The translations under genes and the position numbers were made by a program. A stretch of DNA of 64,000 nt from Dastarcus helophoroides (taxonomy: Eukaryota > Arthropoda > Insecta > Coleoptera > Bothrideridae), in the NCBI GenBank assembly GCA_028583605.1, contig CM053330.1, positions 24,817,233 to 24,881,232 on the forward strand, read 5' to 3'. The notes under the pieces were generated by a model. That model was not told the DNA's origin and made no database searches. It was given only the letters and a program-made list of their open reading frames with translations. Positions 35,512-44,541 of the stretch are shown piece after piece. Positions within the stretch are counted from its first letter, which is position 1. The number at the start of each line of letters is the position of its first letter.

Positions 35512-35560
35512 CCCAAGAGCAGGCCAACTCTCTCACCATTGAGCTACCGCCATGTTAGCA
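35512..35560 (-). mobile_element. tRNA-like SINE head, box A half
   Basis: On the reverse strand this reads GGCGGTAGCTCAATGGTGAG, with a good pol III A box (TAGCTCAATGG, compare the tRNA form TAGCTCAGTGG). It continues to CCTGCTCTTGGG and then meets the hAT-like unit. The box B half is at 30712-30749. Confidence 0.6.
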
Positions 35561-36078
35561 CTCTTAACTCTACTTATTCCCATCATGACCTTATCCTCAC
35601 TTACCTGCTACAAAGCTAATATTTCCAAGAGTACTAGTCTAATTAGAAACTGAAAATTGTTTTGTAGCGTACATTAAAAAAAATTGGATTTGGGGAAAAA
35701 TTTCTTCCTTTCAAATATTTTGTAGGTGATCGCTCTTTTAGTTAATGTATAGAGAAAGCTCCTACTGAGATAATAAGCATAAATGCTTAAATAACGCAGT
35801 AATACGTGCAGCAAAACAGTTAAATGATACTTCACTTCTGTCCGGACTTGCTATGCGGTTATTCCGATGGTGCGAGGAATGCCTTAAGTTGCGATTTCTC
35901 TAATGGTATGGAGTTCCAGTTGTCTCGCACCTAATTACCATTTGTCTGTTTAAAATGCGGCCTCAACTAATACCGTACGTTCTCTTTATTTATTAGAATT
36001 CCAATTTAACTTTCTTCGCTAGGACTTAACTAGTTCTCAGGTTTATGCACATGAAAGGCGCACTTATCTTTAAAAATA
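35561..36078. other. single-copy-looking segment
   Basis: Balanced composition with no recognisable ORF. Acceptor-like CTAGTTCTCAG ends at 36040, but the frame after it hits a stop at 36052, so it does not serve the ORF that follows. Confidence 0.35.
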
Positions 36079-36492
36079 GTGCATCGCCTCGTCAAAAATA
36101 CATTAACCACTGGGACCAGGGATATCATCCCGAAGGTGTATAAGACGCTTCTTTTATCGCTAAAGACGATGCATCTGATTCGATTTCAGGGGGCGCTTGA
36201 TGGGCCCGAATTCCTGTATTGGCACTATGTTAACCGCAGCTTACGGAATTCTACAATTAAGGTTGCCGATGCAGAGGAAATTCTACGCGGGCTTGTGTCG
36301 AGAGATTGTCGAGTGCAGCAAATAAATTACCTTCGGTTCTGTCGCTATATTCCAAGGCTTTGTGATAGCAACATAATTCTTAGATCAGATCATTACGTTT
36401 TATTTAAATTTACGCTTTGGGCAAAATTATTGAGCACCCTATTAAATTATGAATATCTTTTTGAGGTTGAATTAACAACGAATATGAAATAA
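36079..36492 (+). other. unidentified ORF, possible exon
   Basis: An open frame of about 137 codons that begins at a GTG, so the start is not real; it may be an exon or fragment. Composition is mixed and G+C is clearly above the surroundings. It reads VYKTLLLSLKTM, LYWHYVNRSLRNSTIKVADA and EEILRGLVSRDCRVQQINYL, suggesting helices with a basic-hydrophobic pattern. I do not recognise the family. A remote resemblance to small LYR-motif proteins crossed my mind but rests on too little to claim. No convincing splice sites bound it. Confidence 0.3.
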
Positions 36493-36869
36493 GATATGAC
36501 ATTCCTAAAATGTCTTAAATATTTGAATGGGCTATCTTTGAAATTTATGACGATAACGACTTTTCTTGATATTGCTAATTCTTGGTACAGTTCAGTATTT
36601 GTATATTGTTCCATTCCGCATTTAAGACTTCCTTTGGAGGTTAATAGGTAGGTTCAAATCTTCCTTTTTAGTGTACCCCACGAATGATCTATGGGATTAA
36701 CATTAGGAAAATAAGAAGGCCTTTTGACTTAAAAAATATTGATCAAGCTAAATCAAAAGCTGAAAATTTTATTCCTGAATAAAGGAGAAAATCTATTTGT
36801 GTCCGCTACAGTATAATATAATATGCCAATATTATATAAGCCCAATATGTGTAGTATTTACCTACTAAC
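36493..36869. other. single-copy-looking spacer
   Basis: AT-rich; no ORF, repeat partner or element end recognised. Confidence 0.35.
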
Positions 36870-36877
36870 AATAATTT

Positions 36878-39289
36878 AGGTCCATTGACCTGGGATCCGA
36901 CCATATCCGAAAAATAAATTATTGTTACCAAAATTGTGTACTACTTTTGTACCGCTAAAAAAATTTTTCTACCACTACCCAAAAACAGAAAATGGCAATT
37001 TACAATTCGGATCCTAGGTCAACGTGAAAATCACGACCACCTCCATAATCGAATCTGATTATGCCATATTTTTCTGCTATTTTTGTACCATAAGTTTTAA
37101 TTTTTGTTCCCTTTTAGTTCCCAAGAAAAATGATATTGGAAGTCGGTTCCCAGGTTAACGTGAAAATCACGACCACTTTAAAAATCAAATTTGATTATAC
37201 CAAATTTTAGTACTCTTTTTGTACCATCAATCAAAAATTTTGGACCACCACCCCAACTATGAAAAACAATATTTTAAATCTTTCGGAACTCAAGTCAATG
37301 TATTAAATTCAAGTACATATCTGCATCAAAAATGAGATCTGACCGTATCATAATTTTGTACTATTTTTGTACCCTTTTTTAATATCAATTAAAAATTTCG
37401 TACTGATACCGGAGCGCGTAAATTTGGTAAAAATAAAAATAAAAAAAAATTGAAATAGTTTTTTTAGTCTGGAAGTCTGTAGCACTGCTGTTCACCGTCG
37501 GTTCCAAAATCACTAGGCAAAACTGTCGGGAAAGGCTAGGCCTTTTGTGTCTGACACGGGACTGCCTCTTGTTTGTCCACGGAGGCCTTTTATTGTCATT
37601 AAGATTCAATTTACCACCCCAACGAATTCTATTCTTAGAAGGAATGCAATTATCGGCTTTTGTCTATCTCAATTGCAGTTCCATTAAAATGAAACGCAAT
37701 TAGAACAGTTGATGGTAAACATCTACTAAACATCCGGGCTGTAATGGACCCAGGGACAAAAGCTTTTAGTAATTATCCGAGGTTCGACATTACTCATCCT
37801 TTGTCCATTCTAATTGCATTTTCATGATAAGGAAAAGCACGACAAACATCCTGTTTTTCATCGGGGTGTAATTATCTTATCACTTTGGTGAATACTTCAA
37901 TTTCTGCCTAGCGATTTTTTTTCCACCATTAAGCGTCGTCAAAAAGATGAATATACGGTTTAAGTACCACCACCACAATTATGAAAAAAAAAAAATTTAC
38001 ATATTTTGGATCACAAGTCAACGTGACAAAAACAAGTACATATCTGCTTCAAAAATGAAATTTAAATATGTCCCCTTTAGACTATCAATTAAAAATTTTG
38101 TACCACCACCAAAACTAAGAAATAAAATATTTTAAATCTTTCGGAACTCAAATCGATGTAACAGACTCAAGTATATATCTGTATCAAAAACGAGATCTGA
38201 CCGTACCATAATTTTGTACCATTTTTGTACCCTTTTTTATTATCAATGAACAATTTTGTATCACCCCCAAAATTAAGAAAAAAAAATGTTTACATATTTC
38301 GGATCACAAGTCGACATGACAAAAACAAGTACATATCTAAATAAAAAATGATATCTGACTATACTATAATTTTGTACTATTTTTGTACCCTTCATTATTA
38401 TTAATTAAAAATTTTGTACCACCGAAAATGTGAAATATTTTTTTTCTTATTCGTGGTGGTAATCGAAAGTAAAAAGGGGTACAAAATAGTACAAAATTAT
38501 GGCATGGTCAGATTTTATTTTTAATGTAAATATGTACTTGAATTTGTCACGTTGACTTGCTATCCGAAAAATTTAAAATATTTTTTTCCTAGTTGGGGAG
38601 GTGGTACAACATTTTTAATTGATAAAGGATACAAAATATGTTGTAGTCAGATTTTATTCTTAATGTAAATTTGTCACGTTCACTTGCGATCCGAAATATG
38701 TAAAGTTTTTTTTTTTCTTAGTTATGGTGGTGGTATAAAATTTTTGAATAATTTCTAAAAAGAAAGATGCACAAATAATACAAAATTATGGTATGGTCAG
38801 ATTTCATTTTTGAAATATGTACTTCAGTTTCTCACATGACTTGGGATCCGAAAAACTTAAAATATTTTTTTTTCTTATTTGAAGTGCTGGTACAAAACTT
38901 TTTATTGATGGTATAAAAAGGTATAAAAATAGTACTAAAAGTTGGTATAATCAAATTTAATTTTTAAAATGGTCGTCATTTTCACGTTGACCTGAGATCC
39001 GACTTGCAATATCGTTTTTCTTGGAAACTAAAAGGGTACAAAAATTAAAACTTATGGTACAAAAAGGGACAAAAATAGCACAAAAATATGGCATAATCAG
39101 ATTCGATTATGAAGGTGGTCGTGATTTTCACGTTGACCTAGGATCCGAATTGTATATTGTCATTTTCTGCTTTTGGGTTGTGGTACAAACATTTTTTTTA
39201 GTGGTACAAAAAGGTACAAAATTAGTACAAAATTCTGGTGACAATAATTTATTTTTCGGAGGTGGTCGGATCCCAGGTCAATGAACTTC
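36878..39289. mobile_element. foldback-type element with repeated arms
   Basis: Units of about 120 to 160 bp marked by GGATCC...GGTCAACGTGAAAATCACGACC recur on the left near 36884, 37012, 37140, 37282, 38008, 38138 and 38298. Inverted units recur near 38548, 38670, 38830, 38982, 39130 and 39267. The arms meet near 38430 and match pair by pair from outside inward; the outermost pair reads CATTGACCTGGGATCCGACC in both. The outer flanks share AATAATTT (36870-36877 and 39290-39297), a possible 8-bp target duplication, although such an AT-rich octamer could be chance. Arms of internal tandem repeats are the hallmark of foldback elements. There is no transposase. Confidence 0.7.
37405..37955. other. 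non-repeat segment inside the left foldback arm
   Basis: The arm repeats stop at about 37405 and resume at about 37955. Between them lies balanced-composition DNA with CAATTGCAG, GCAATTAG and CTAATTGC words and no ORF beyond a 74-residue reverse frame (37385-37609) that I cannot assign. It has no inverted partner in the right arm, so it is captured or inserted DNA. Confidence 0.55.
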
Positions 39290-39555
39290 AATAATTTTGT
39301 AGAATTGGCAGAACAACGTCCTTGTCCCGCACTAACTGGAGATATAGTTGAACTCAGGTGTTTACATTCGATACTCGACATTTTTGCACTGCAATCGCTA
39401 CAGGATTTAAATATAAATGAAAGGAAAGTGCTGAAATTGCGGGATAAGAAATACGAATATTTAATAATAACAAGCTTATTTTGAAACCTCGTTGTCGGTT
39501 TATACTTTATAAGCAGTCTGGGAACTGGACCTTCACCAGCCACCGCCGTAATTTT
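39281..39555 (+). other. unidentified ORF and spacer
   Basis: A 67-codon frame (39281-39484) reads VELAEQRPCPALTGDIVELR and LQDLNINERKVLKLRDKKYE. It is compositionally protein-like and G+C-richer than its surroundings, but it starts inside the foldback end, so its start is not real. No family recognised. The reverse 202-residue ORF across 39160-39768 spans two unrelated repeats and is not a gene. Confidence 0.25.
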
Positions 39556-41284
39556 AATACCAATAACCCAGTCGGCGAGGAAATCGCTATAGAGGTGAAA
39601 AATACAAACTAATACAACAGCGATTTTATTATTGCAATCTATTAGTAGGTCAATTTTGAGCAAGTTGGCGCGGCGCGGGGGGCTGTGCGTCAGGCGCCAT
39701 TTTGATAAACGCATTTTAGTAAATATCTCGAGAATGGTCGATCCTATGAAGAAAATACAAGAAACCATATTTATAGAAAAATATATAGTTTAACTTTTTT
39801 ATAAAACATATTTTTCTATAAAATTAATATTTTACGAGTTATTACAATGAAAAGTTTTTACTTTTTAGTTTTTTCTTAATAGTTTTAAAACGGTCAGCAT
39901 TTGTTGATAACAGTTAGAATCAAAGTTATAGAGCATAAAATTCTCTACAAATTTGATTTATATTTTATTTTTCTAAAGGTAATAGTTTGTGACTTTTAGC
40001 GCGATGAAGATCTAACGGTCTCGATAAATTTTAAGTTACGAATTTCGTCACCACCTAAAGAACATAACACAGTAAAGAACTATTCTGTACTAGAAATCAA
40101 ATGTGTATTTATGCCAAAGGTGCTTTTAACCACCAAACGCTAACTTGATGAGACAATATAAAATTGTATTTGCCAATTTTACTAAACAAAAACTAAAAAA
40201 TGAACACTTCAACGCTGTTACTTTTTAGAGTAGCAGCCAAAATAAACATTTTTAACTTTATAGGTTGCTTATAGTTTCTTCATAAAACCAACTATTCTCA
40301 AAATATTTACAAAAACGCATTTATCAAAATAATGGCTAACGCACGACGTCTCACATCGCGCTCATTTGGCGTCATAGACAGGATTGTCCCACCAATAGGT
40401 TGTATTCATAAAATTGCTGTTGAATTATACTTCAAATACATTTTTCCCACTGCATAACTGAAAAAAAAGAAAAAAATGGGAAAGATCATATTGATGTAAA
40501 AATAAGTAGTTTAATATTTTTATTGGAAGCGATTTTTTAGACACATATTTTAAATTATTACGACAAAAAATTGTCACTTATTTTTTTCTTAATCTACTTT
40601 CAAATCGGCCAACAGCATATTTATAGGGTATAAAACTGTCTAAATTTTATAAAAACATTTTTGTAAAGATCATAGTTTATAAAAGCTATAATAACAAAAG
40701 ATCTAAAATTATACCTATTCTCCACTTGTCCAGTAAATATTGGAGCAATGAGACATTCCATTTAAAATAACATCTGCTGTCGATAAGTCAGCATTTATTG
40801 CGCATACATTTTGATAAAACGCTGTTTTCTTAATTAACTCGGATAGTTATTTTATTACAGCTCCTAAACTATAAACATTAGAAAAAAATGTTTTATACAA
40901 AATGTGTAAATTTTTTTATGCCCTACAACTTTGATAATAACTATTATCAATGTATTGTTATTTGTTTACGAATTATCAAGCAAAAACTAAAAAGAGAAAA
41001 CAATTCAACATAGTAACTTTTAAAATATTTATCCTTTACAAAAATATTATTAATAAAAAAGATAAATCATATATTTTTCTACAAATATAATCTCTTGTAC
41101 TTTTTTAATAGGACCAACCATTATCGAGATAATTATATAAACGCGTTTATCAAAATGGCGGCTAACGCACAGCCCCCCGCACCGCGCCAACTTGAATTTA
41201 TGCTCAGAATTAACCTATTAATTGATTGCAATCGTAAAATCGCTGTTGTATTATTTTGTACCAAAAAAAGCTTCGCCGACTGGG
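39556..41284. mobile_element. four-block inverted-repeat element
   Basis: The ends are inverted: CCCAGTCGGCGAGG at 39556 and its partner TTCGCCGACTGGG ending at 41284. The outer arms share AACAGCGATTTTA, TTGGCGCGGCGCGGGGGG and CATTTTGATAAACGC. Two inner blocks are weaker copies: one near 40290-40440 in the orientation of the right arm, one near 40745-40900 in that of the left arm. The order is therefore forward, reverse, forward, reverse. No clear target duplication and no transposase are seen. The short ORF at 41095-41352 shares a peptide (INLLIDCNRKIAVVL) with the antisense of the left arm only because the arms are inverted copies. Confidence 0.7.
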
Positions 41285-41474
41285 CTAAATCGTGTAATTG
41301 CTTACAGGATAAAAATTTTACTTGTGGAATCTACGTTTTCAAAAAATATTGACTTTAATTTAGGTATAATCTTATTTAGTGTTAAACTTTATACTTTTTT
41401 GCCCAATGCAATAATAATATGCCGAAATTGCGAAATTATTAGAAATATGCCAGCATCTCATAACTATGCAAAAG
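41285..41474. other. short spacer
   Basis: AT-rich sequence between two elements, nothing recognised. Confidence 0.35.
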
Positions 41475-41589
41475 GAATGTAACGAATGTTCATTTTCCCA
41501 CATTCGCGAATGCGAATACGAATATTAATTTCCATGCGAATGCGAATGTTGGCTTTTCCACTGGCACTTAGAAAATATTGTGAGAAAAA

Positions 41590-42404
41590 TCGAAATTTTC
41601 GAAAGAAATTTAAATTGGAAAGAAAAACCCAGTTTCTAGGAACATTTCTCTTACAATTTATATTATAATTTATATTTTGACATAATCTCGAAATTTACAA
41701 GAAATATATTTCTCTATATTTCGTAGAAATATTATTCTTAAAATTGTTATGCTTTTAGCAAAATTTTAATTTAATTCGAAAAAAATAAACGAATTTTGAT
41801 AAAAAGTGGAATTTTGAATAAAAAGCTCAATTTTAAGTAGAAAATTTTCTAAACATAAGACATTTAGTAGCAACTTCAACAATAGAACGAAGTTTGAGAA
41901 AGTGGTTGAAATTTCCGGACAGTCAAACTTTCGAAAAAAAGGGCGAAATTTCTGTGAAATATTTAAATACTTCAACATAGTCCAATTTTGAGGGCAAAGA
42001 GTAAAATTTTTGAATTTATACTCAAAATTCTACTTTCTCAAAACTCGACTTTATAGTCGTAATTAAGAAAAAGACGAATTATAAAAAAAGCAGGTTTGGA
42101 ATAAAGTGGGAATTTTCAGGAAATCAATTTAATATAAAAACGTGACCTTTTGTAAAAATCTCAAAAATAGCAAAATTTAGAGAAAAATATGATTTTCCAA
42201 ATACCCAAACAAATTCTGAAAAAAATGACAATTTCGTGACATATATCGATATTTGGGGAAAAAGATCAAAATTTTGAGAAAAAGGTCATATTTTGACAAA
42301 ATTTCAATAAAAGGGGCAAACTTTCAGGAAAATTTTACGAAAAAAGTAGATATTTCAAGAAAAAAAGTCGAAATTTTTCGACTGAATTTTTTTTAAAAGT
42401 TGAA
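41590..42404. repeat. degenerate A/T-run satellite, A-rich, left part
   Basis: Words like AAAATTTTGAGAAAAAGGTC and AAATTTCAATAAAAGGGG recur. The array continues at 42860-43340 after the LINE fragment. The reverse ORF at 41766-41978 is compositional. Confidence 0.6.
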
Positions 42405-42760
42405 TTCGCTCGCAAAGGACAACCCCTTTATGCCTTCAAAGCACTGCGAGTAGGATGGGAAAACAAAGATAGATGGCGATAAATCGCCTTCTTAAAGGTT
42501 GTAATTGTTGGGAAAAATTCCGTTTGGTAACGAGTTTCATAGCTTGTAAATTCTGTTTCCGTAGACAAAAGTCCTTACTGTGTCAAGCTGAACCGCACAG
42601 GAATTTTATGTCTCCGACTGTCTTGTATGCCTCCAAAATCTTGCACTTTGGGGGATCAATCCTATTAGTTCTTGTGAGCATCTTTCATGAAAGTACTTGT
42701 AGAAAAGAGATAAATCACCAACCATCCGCCTAGTGTTTCAAGAGACTCCGTCAAACTCTC
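42405..42760 (-). pseudogene. 5'-truncated copy of the 17.5-20.8 kb LINE
   Basis: Matches 17556-17900 along its length: GCCTTCAAAGCACTGCGAGTAGGAT at the 3' side (first 20 bases shared with one gap), TGGGGGATCAATCCTATTAG in the middle and AGTGTTTC near the 5' side. It therefore holds only the C-terminal coding region (LIGL...PPK-type block) and 3' end. Heavy 5' truncation is normal for LINE insertion. Frames are broken. It interrupts an A/T satellite, as the longer copy does. The following 42761-42850 is GC-richer and unassigned. Confidence 0.8.
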
Positions 42761-42859
42761 ATAATCAATATTTATTTCTTAACGGCTGCCTGAGTAAAGG
42801 ACAAGCTGCCCCCTACCTCACTGTGACGTCAGAAAATATTCGCTGTTGAGATAATAGTC

Positions 42860-43340
42860 CAAATTTTGAGAAACAAATTGGAATTTAAATATTCTGGAAC
42901 TCTTGTCTTTTTGTGAAAATTCAACATTTTTAGAATATATTATTCAAAATTTAAGTCAGTAAGTATTACTGTAAATATTTTTCCTTTTTTATTTAAAGAT
43001 CTATCAAACTTCGAGAAAAAGGTAAAGTTTGATACAAAGTCGGAATTTGCAGAAAGACGAATTTAAAAAATAATTGAAATTTTTAGAAGAGTCAAATTTT
43101 GAGAAATGACGAAATTTGGAAGAAACCAAAACGACAAATTTTGGGACAAAAATTGGAAATTTTAAAAAGTCAGATTTGAATAAAATAGTTCGAATTTAAA
43201 GGTAAATTCGTAATTTCAAGAGAGAAAGAGAAATTTTGTGCAAAAAAGACGGAATTTTAGAAAAAAGTCAAAATTTCGAGATAATGTCGAAATTTCAAGG
43301 AAAGAACTAAATGAAAATTTTTGTAGAAAGGTAAAAAAGA
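42860..43340. repeat. degenerate A/T-run satellite, A-rich, right part
   Basis: Continuation of the 41590-42404 array. 43341-43552 is plain sequence up to the hairpin. Confidence 0.55.
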
Positions 43341-43552
43341 AGAACTGAAAAAAAATGGAATTAAAAATATTTTTATTAGGTGGGAGTGGATAGTTACCGC
43401 ATTAGTTGTTAGGTACGCTACCAATAGACGTTCAAACTCATGATATAGATACCTCAAAGATCCATGAATCCCAGTTTAAGAACCCCTGCTTTAGCAGTTG
43501 CATTGTTATTTCATAAATAATTTTCCGTTTTATTGCTAAATACAATCCGAGC

Positions 43553-43838
43553 ATTCATAACTATTAAACTTTATTAACGATTAAAAAGCAACAGATACTA
43601 AAAATTCCACAATGTTTCGATAAATATTCGCTAACACCGGACAAGGTTTCGCATTACTGCCTCATCGGCGGTTATACTAGCAGCGTTGTTATAACAACGG
43701 CTAAACAAATTGCTGGTATAACCGCCGATGATGCAGTAATGCGAAACCTGGTCAAGTGTTAGCAAATATTTATCGAAGCATTGTGGAATTTTTAATATCT
43801 GTTGCTTTTTAATTGTAAATAGTTTAATAGTTATGAAT
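43553..43838. repeat. long near-perfect hairpin
   Basis: The left arm 43553-43682 and right arm 43711-43838 are inverted copies with few mismatches (for example CCGCCGATG/CATCGGCGG and the TTTATCGA / TCGATAAA pair). The loop is 28 bases and itself contains the perfect palindrome GTTGTTATAACAAC. A transcript through it would fold into a stem of roughly 125 pairs. The 82-residue reverse ORF is a by-product. Confidence 0.9.
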
Positions 43839-43962
43839 AATAAAAAATTCCTTGAAGTAAGGGTTGTTAATGTCAACATTCATAATATATTCGCATAATT
43901 CCTTTAGAATGCGAATGCGAATGCGAATATTAAAAAACATGCGAATATTAGTTACATCACTA

Positions 43963-44435
43963 ATGCATATAAGTTGCATATATTCTCTCTAATCATAATT
44001 CAGAGCAATTAGTGGTTAAAAATGATAAATGAGGGAACAAGTTATAATTAATGGATTTGAACGATTTAATTTTTTTTTGGATGGTCGACGATTTTTTGAT
44101 GTCTAAGTGAGGGATTGCTGGAATGTATTTTGTGAAGTTGTGAGCAAGATTTGGTTGTGGGGTTCGCCGTCATATTGGAATGTGAGTCTATGACGGTTTT
44201 ATTCAAACAACTGTGGAACGTTTCCAGCTACAGTGAATTTCCAGAAACCATTTTAAAACTTTTTAAAAGCACTACATCTTTATCAATAAACATTTTTATC
44301 ACAGGATGTATGGTTTTGTAATTATTTCATTTCAAACTTATAAACTTGGCCCGACAATGCTTTTTTTGGGTTTTCAATTTTTTTTATCATAAAAACTTAT
44401 ATTTCCTAGAAAAACACAAGATAATAAATTTGCAG
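43963..44435. other. single-copy-looking spacer
   Basis: No recognisable ORF or repeat. Confidence 0.35.
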
Positions 44436-44541
44436 CTTGAAATACAGAGCTTGTCCCCTGAAACCAGGAAAGATTAAAAAACACAACAAACGTTGCTTTA
44501 ACGCATTTCGACAGCCAAGCTGCCATCTTCAAAGAGATATA

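Larger units (their letters stand above)
41475..43962. mobile_element. hAT-like unit with GCGAAT words
   Basis: Left end GGAATGTAACGAATGTTC and right end GAATATTAGTTACATCACTA are imperfect inverted repeats of hAT type. GCGAAT and ATTCGC words fill 41501-41555 and 43895-43950. The flanks ATGCAAAA and ATGCATAT are a poor match, so the target duplication is unproven and the exact left limit is uncertain by several bases. The interior holds A-rich satellite, a truncated LINE copy and a long hairpin. There is no transposase. Confidence 0.55.

Noticed and set aside
30712..35560. A functional tRNA gene with a very long intron
   Set aside because: The ends do not form an acceptor stem and the interrupting DNA is a transposon-like unit with satellite, not an intron.
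36079..36492. Naming the ORF as a LYR-motif mitochondrial assembly factor
   Set aside because: Only a loose helical pattern agrees; the key motif residues are not convincingly present.
39160..39768. 202-residue reverse ORF, one of the longest in the window
   Set aside because: It runs across the end of the foldback element, a spacer and the start of a different inverted-repeat element, so it is a chance fusion.
43631..43879. 82-residue reverse ORF
   Set aside because: Formed by the arms and loop of the hairpin.
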